From: Actinomycetes bacterium
GTDB taxonomy: Bacteria; Actinomycetota; Actinomycetes; Actinomycetales; Cellulomonadaceae
NCBI GenBank assembly: GCA_023425905.1
Contig: JAFABT010000017.1
Span: forward strand, 1 to 7,647
Length of the DNA stretch: 7,647 nucleotides
Direction of reading: 5' to 3'
The notes below the pieces were generated by a model. That model saw only the letters and a program-made list of their open reading frames with translations, searched no databases and had not been told where the DNA came from. The position numbers were made by a program, and so were the translations under genes. Positions 5,483-7,647 of this stretch are shown piece by piece (positions within the stretch are counted from its first letter, which is position 1; every line of letters begins with the position of its first letter).

Positions 5483-6934
5483 CTACTCGACCCGCGGCGC
5501 CTTCTCATCGAGGGCGAGCCAGGCGTCGTCGGCCAGGACTCGCGGGCTCATGACGGCGATCCACGTGAAGTGGTCGCGGACGAGGCGCTGGTAGGCCGCT
5601 GCGCTCGTGGCGCGGGACGGGGCCGCTGCGTCGACCCACGCGTCGAGCGGAAGGACACCGTCGTCGGGGGTGCCGCCGTCGCGAGCCGCGGCAAGGCCAG
5701 GGGCGGCACCGGGTTCGCCGAGCACCGCGAGTGCGGCACGGTCGACGGACACCCGGTCGACGGGGCGGGCCGCGAGCTCCGCCGCGACGCGTCCCCGTTC
5801 GGCAGCCGCGTGGGCCAGGAGCAGCGCGTCGGAGTTGTCGGCGCTGCCAGCCTCGAGTTCGACGTCATAGCGTTGCCGGGCCGAGAGCCCGCGGTCGCGA
5901 CGCGGCCCGCCGAGCCAGTAGTCGAACAGCCTGCGCTCCCCGAGGCTGCGGGCGACGGTCGCGTCGACCGCCTCGCAGCGCTCGCACAGCGCCGACGGCG
6001 GGAGCACGGCGCGGTGGTGCGAGCGCGAGCGCGACCGGGCGCACACGAGGCAGAGCGACTCCCCCGGCGTCCGCCACACGGCGCAGGCCTGCTGCGCGAA
6101 GGACGGGACACGGTGCCGGGCGCACGTGACCGATCCGCGCTCGTCGACGAGGGCCTCGCACGGCGACGTCGGGGTGACGGTGATCATGCGCCTCGCGTCG
6201 CTTCCGTGGTGCGGAGCGCCGGAGCGGTGGGGAGCGCCCGGCGAGGCCGCGATGGGGGCTCGTGCGGAAGCCGGCGGGCGGGCGACGAGAGTGCGCAGGT
6301 GTGCGGCGTGCTGCGCCTCGACCCAGCAGGGGTCGTCGAGCACGAGCGGCTGGGCCTCAGCCACCCACGGTGCGTGGACTCGGACAAGCCGCTGGTAGGC
6401 GCGGACGCTGCGGTCGAGCGTCGTGGCGGCCGGGTGCGCTGCTGGGATGGGTGTCGTCGGCTCGGGCGATGCTCCGGCGCTGGCCCAGTCGGCGAGCGTG
6501 AACCGTGGCCCGGCCGCAACCTCCCACCCAGGGGCGACGCGGTCGCGCCACTGCGTCATGCCGGACGCGTCGAGCTCGATGCGCTCGACGCCGCGAGACT
6601 CGAGGTCGGCGACGATGCGCGCGGCCTCGGCGCGGGTGTGCTCGGACGGCACGTCTTCGGCGACGAGGGCGCACACCTGCCCGATGGATCGAGCGACGGT
6701 GCGGTCGACGATGTCGCAAGCCGAGCAGAGGTGCGCACGCTCGGTCGACGCGTCGGCCGGCGTCGGGACGAGCGCGCGGACGCAGACGACGCAGAGCGCG
6801 CCGGGCTGCTCGACGGCAAGCGGCCAGGGGTCGGCGCCGGTGTCGACGAGCGGGTGGCGCGCACAGGTGACCGTGCCCGCGTCGTCGACGAGGGTCTGGC
6901 AGGCGGTGGCGGGTGTGGCGTGGATCGTGTGCAT
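5483..6934 (-). CDS. Unrecognised protein with two tandem copies of a Cys/His-rich, likely metal-binding unit
   Basis: This is a 483-residue protein of no family I recognise, with no signal peptide or membrane segment. It consists of two homologous units, residues 1 to about 220 and 250 to 483. Each begins with CxxLVDxxGxVTCARH (C12, C24, H27; C259, C271, H274), then CxxC (C48/C51; C295/C298) and CxxC (C70/C73; C317/C320). The spacing in both is C-x11-C-x2-H-x20-C-x2-C-x18-C-x2-C. Next come a conserved helix (VDRTVARSIG and VDATVARSLG), a helical middle, and an end with YQRLVR and W/L-rich segments. The pattern suggests one or two zinc sites per unit. Third codon positions are almost all G or C in this frame, which confirms the strand. 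The ATG at 6934 has GGAAGGGG upstream; in-frame codons before it look non-coding. Residues 220-249 are a proline/alanine-rich linker. The function is unknown. Confidence 0.8.
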   Translation of the reverse strand: MHTIHATPATACQTLVDDAGTVTCARHPLVDTGADPWPLAVEQPGALCVVCVRALVPTPADASTERAHLCSACDIVDRTVARSIGQVCALVAEDVPSEHTRAEAARIVADLESRGVERIELDASGMTQWRDRVAPGWEVAAGPRFTLADWASAGASPEPTTPIPAAHPAATTLDRSVRAYQRLVRVHAPWVAEAQPLVLDDPCWVEAQHAAHLRTLVARPPASARAPIAASPGAPHRSGAPHHGSDARRMITVTPTSPCEALVDERGSVTCARHRVPSFAQQACAVWRTPGESLCLVCARSRSRSHHRAVLPPSALCERCEAVDATVARSLGERRLFDYWLGGPRRDRGLSARQRYDVELEAGSADNSDALLLAHAAAERGRVAAELAARPVDRVSVDRAALAVLGEPGAAPGLAAARDGGTPDDGVLPLDAWVDAAAPSRATSAAAYQRLVRDHFTWIAVMSPRVLADDAWLALDEKAPRVE

Positions 6935-6950
6935 GGAAGTACCCCTTCCA
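6934..6950 (-). promoter_or_regulatory. Hairpin covering the ribosome binding site and start codon of the Cys/His gene
   Basis: On the minus strand TGGAAG-GGGTA-CTTCCA forms a 6-bp stem with a 5-base loop. The 5' arm and loop contain the GGAAGGGG ribosome binding site, and the last paired base is the A of the ATG at 6934. Such a stem should lower translation unless it is opened. Control by it is an inference. Confidence 0.4.
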
Positions 6951-7210
6951 ACAGGGCCCCTCCCCGCGGCGTCGCCGCCGCGTAGGCGCGACGACGACGT
7001 GCGGGTGCGGGGCACCGCGTCTTCCCGCGCGAGCGTGCGGGCGGGTCTTCCTCCGGGGGCACCGTGCGCGGAGCGCGGTTGCTCGACCAGCAAGCCGGAG
7101 GGCTTAGCGCTGGTCGTCTTGACCAGGACAAGGTCTATCACGGGGGGTCTGACATCTGGCCCCGCGTGAGCCTGCAGCCACCCGAAGGTGTGACCTGGGC
7201 GTTCATCCAC
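6935..7210 (-). other. Long non-coding leader/promoter region of the Cys/His gene
   Basis: The reading frame of the Cys/His gene stays open through this stretch up to an ATG at 7210. However, the codons there include GAA, AGA, ATA, CTT, CCA and GCT, unlike the almost pure G/C third positions of the gene. I therefore read it as promoter plus untranslated leader. Besides the hairpins listed separately it holds a short GCGGC-GTC-GCCGC hairpin at 6966-6978. A weak -35-like TTGTCC occurs on the minus strand at 7131-7126, without a convincing -10. Confidence 0.55.
7084..7126 (-). promoter_or_regulatory. Three mutually complementary segments forming alternative hairpins
   Basis: CGACCAGC (7084-7091) pairs with GCTGGTCG (7109-7116). 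The inner arms AAGCC (7092-7096) and GGCTT (7101-7105) extend this to a 13-bp stem with a 3-base bulge. The same middle segment also pairs with GACCAG at 7121-7126 around a 5-base loop. Only one of the two hairpins can form at a time. The element lies 150-190 bases upstream of the Cys/His start codon. It could be an RNA switch, or a set of repeated protein-binding half-sites in DNA. Confidence 0.4.
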
Positions 7211-7211
7211 C

Positions 7212-7258
7212 TCGGGTCGGGGCTCGACCCGATGGGGGCCGCAACCGCCTCTTGCGGC
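7212..7258. repeat. Two adjacent small inverted repeats
   Basis: TCGGGTCG (7212-7219) and CGACCCGA (7225-7232) form an 8-bp stem with a 5-base loop. GCCGCAA (7238-7244) and TTGCGGC (7252-7258) form a 7-bp stem with a 7-base loop. Both are in the divergent intergenic region. They could be regulator sites; nothing in the sequence says which. Confidence 0.55.
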
Positions 7259-7337
7259 ACGCCTCTCGGGTCGATGAGGGATCTCGCGTCCGCCGAGACT
7301 GCTCAGTGCGACCCGCGTCGCGCGCGGTCGCTCGGCG

Positions 7338-7374
7338 GGGTCGTCGCGCTCACCCGGCGGGTCGTCGCGCTCAC
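7338..7374. repeat. Direct repeat of 16 bp with a 21-bp period
   Basis: GGGTCGTCGCGCTCAC occurs exactly at 7338-7353 and again at 7359-7374. A 21-bp period puts both copies on the same face of the helix. It lies between the two divergent genes, about 90 bp before the LexA-like box. Confidence 0.75.
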
Positions 7375-7391
7375 GGCTCGGACACGCTGCG

Positions 7392-7425
7392 TTCGGCGGC
7401 GGTTCTCCTCGGAGCCGCCGCCGAA
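7392..7425. repeat. Strong 11-bp inverted repeat
   Basis: TTCGGCGGCGG (7392-7402) and CCGCCGCCGAA (7415-7425) are exact inverted copies around 12 bases that can themselves pair (CTCC with GGAG). No T-run follows on either strand. Because the flanking genes diverge, a terminator is not expected here unless an unseen transcript crosses the region. Confidence 0.7.
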
Positions 7426-7460
7426 TCGTGAGACGGCACTATCGCGGCACCCCTCGCTAT

Positions 7461-7476
7461 TAGTACACTTGTTCGA
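7461..7476. promoter_or_regulatory. LexA (SOS) box-like site
   Basis: TAGTAC-ACTT-GTTCGA compares with the actinobacterial LexA consensus TCGAAC-N4-GTTCGA as 4 of 6 matches in the left arm and 6 of 6 in the right. It ends 16 bp before the start codon at 7493 and overlaps a possible -10 (TACACT, 7464-7469), so bound LexA would block initiation. No good -35 is visible. A single box found by eye is suggestive, not proof. Confidence 0.6.
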
Positions 7477-7492
7477 ACGAGGGGGTGTGCGG

Positions 7493-7647
7493 ATGAGTGC
7501 GGATGTGGCGGTGACGGTGGGCGACGTGACGGCTGTTGCTGAGCGCTTCCCGGTCGGTCGGGGGCTGGTGGATCGGGTCGAGGCGGAGCGTGTGATCGCC
7601 GAGGTGATGTCGGTCGTGGAGTCGCTCACGCGGGTCGCGAACGCGGT
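7493..7647 (+). CDS. N-terminus of an unidentified protein, possibly DUF222/HNH (13E12-like) (3' end outside window)
   Basis: Only the first 51 codons are present. The ATG at 7493 is preceded by GAGGGGG 7 bases upstream and by the LexA-like box. The peptide begins MSADVAVTVGDVTAVAERFP, and residues 27-51 form a helix with VDRVEAERVIAEVMSVVES. Third positions are mostly G or C, in line with coding. SOS-controlled genes with such alanine/valine-rich helical N-termini in actinobacteria are often DUF222 proteins with a C-terminal HNH nuclease domain (the 13E12 repeat family). The identity is inferred from context; no nuclease motif lies inside the window. The frame stays open upstream to an ATG at 7274, but that start would place the LexA-like box inside the gene. 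Confidence 0.55.
   Translation, partial: MSADVAVTVGDVTAVAERFPVGRGLVDRVEAERVIAEVMSVVESLTRVANA

Noticed and set aside
5348..6985. Long open frame of 545 codons on the plus strand opposite the Cys/His gene
   Set aside because: It is antisense to a frame with near-total G/C third positions and duplicated, precisely spaced cysteines. Its translation is low-complexity Arg/Gly/Ala/Asp-rich, as expected for a shadow in GC-rich DNA.
6935..7210. Upstream in-frame ATG at 7210 as the start of the Cys/His gene
   Set aside because: The added 92 codons use rare A- or T-ending codons and have no homology to the second unit, whereas the ATG at 6934 has a ribosome binding site and matches the start of the second unit.
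7338..7374. Direct repeats considered as a CRISPR fragment
   Set aside because: There are only two copies with a 5-bp gap, no spacer-length intervals and no cas genes.
7303..7629. 108-codon minus-strand frame over the divergent promoter region
   Set aside because: It crosses the LexA-like box and the plus-strand gene start. Its Ser/Thr/Arg-rich translation comes partly from the 21-bp repeat, and there is no supporting motif.

Overview
The window is very GC-rich, and its genes use almost only G or C at third codon positions. The gene set is a TPP riboswitch-controlled thiamine uptake operon, a GntR/YtrA-type ABC operon and a mycobacterial-type LexA box. Together these suggest a high-GC Gram-positive actinobacterium, probably Micrococcales (Cellulomonas-like). 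The genus is inference; no rRNA or other lineage marker is present.

All genes but the last are on the minus strand. From right to left on that strand, the layout is as follows. (1) 7493-7647 (+) is the first 51 codons of a gene with a LexA/SOS-like box directly upstream, possibly a DUF222/HNH (13E12-like) protein. (2) 6935-7492 is a divergent intergenic and leader region rich in hairpins and short repeats. (3) 5483-6934 (-) is an unrecognised 483-residue protein made of two diverged copies of one cysteine-rich unit with identical Cys/His spacing. (4) 5330-5384 is a near-ideal palindromic operator plus extra half-sites. (5) 5311-1372 (-) is a tight five-gene operon: GntR repressor, ABC ATPase, ABC-2 permease, YtrB-like ATPase, and a six-helix membrane protein. 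Most junctions are 4-bp ATGA overlaps. (6) 1284-1140 (-) is a candidate promoter and a TPP riboswitch. (7) 1000-1 (-) is a thiamine-binding MTH1187-family gene followed by an ABC permease that runs off the left edge.

How the parts work together: in the GntR operon, the repressor probably binds the palindrome in its own promoter. It would thereby control two membrane transport modules, one DrrAB-like exporter and one YtrBC-like pair, until an envelope or antibiotic-like signal releases it. In the thiamine operon, TPP binding to the leader should shut off the thiamine-binding protein and the permease. The missing substrate-binding protein and ATPase probably lie beyond the left edge.

The part with least precedent is the duplicated Cys/His protein and its structured leader, which has three mutually complementary segments and a hairpin covering the ribosome binding site. 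I do not recognise this protein family.
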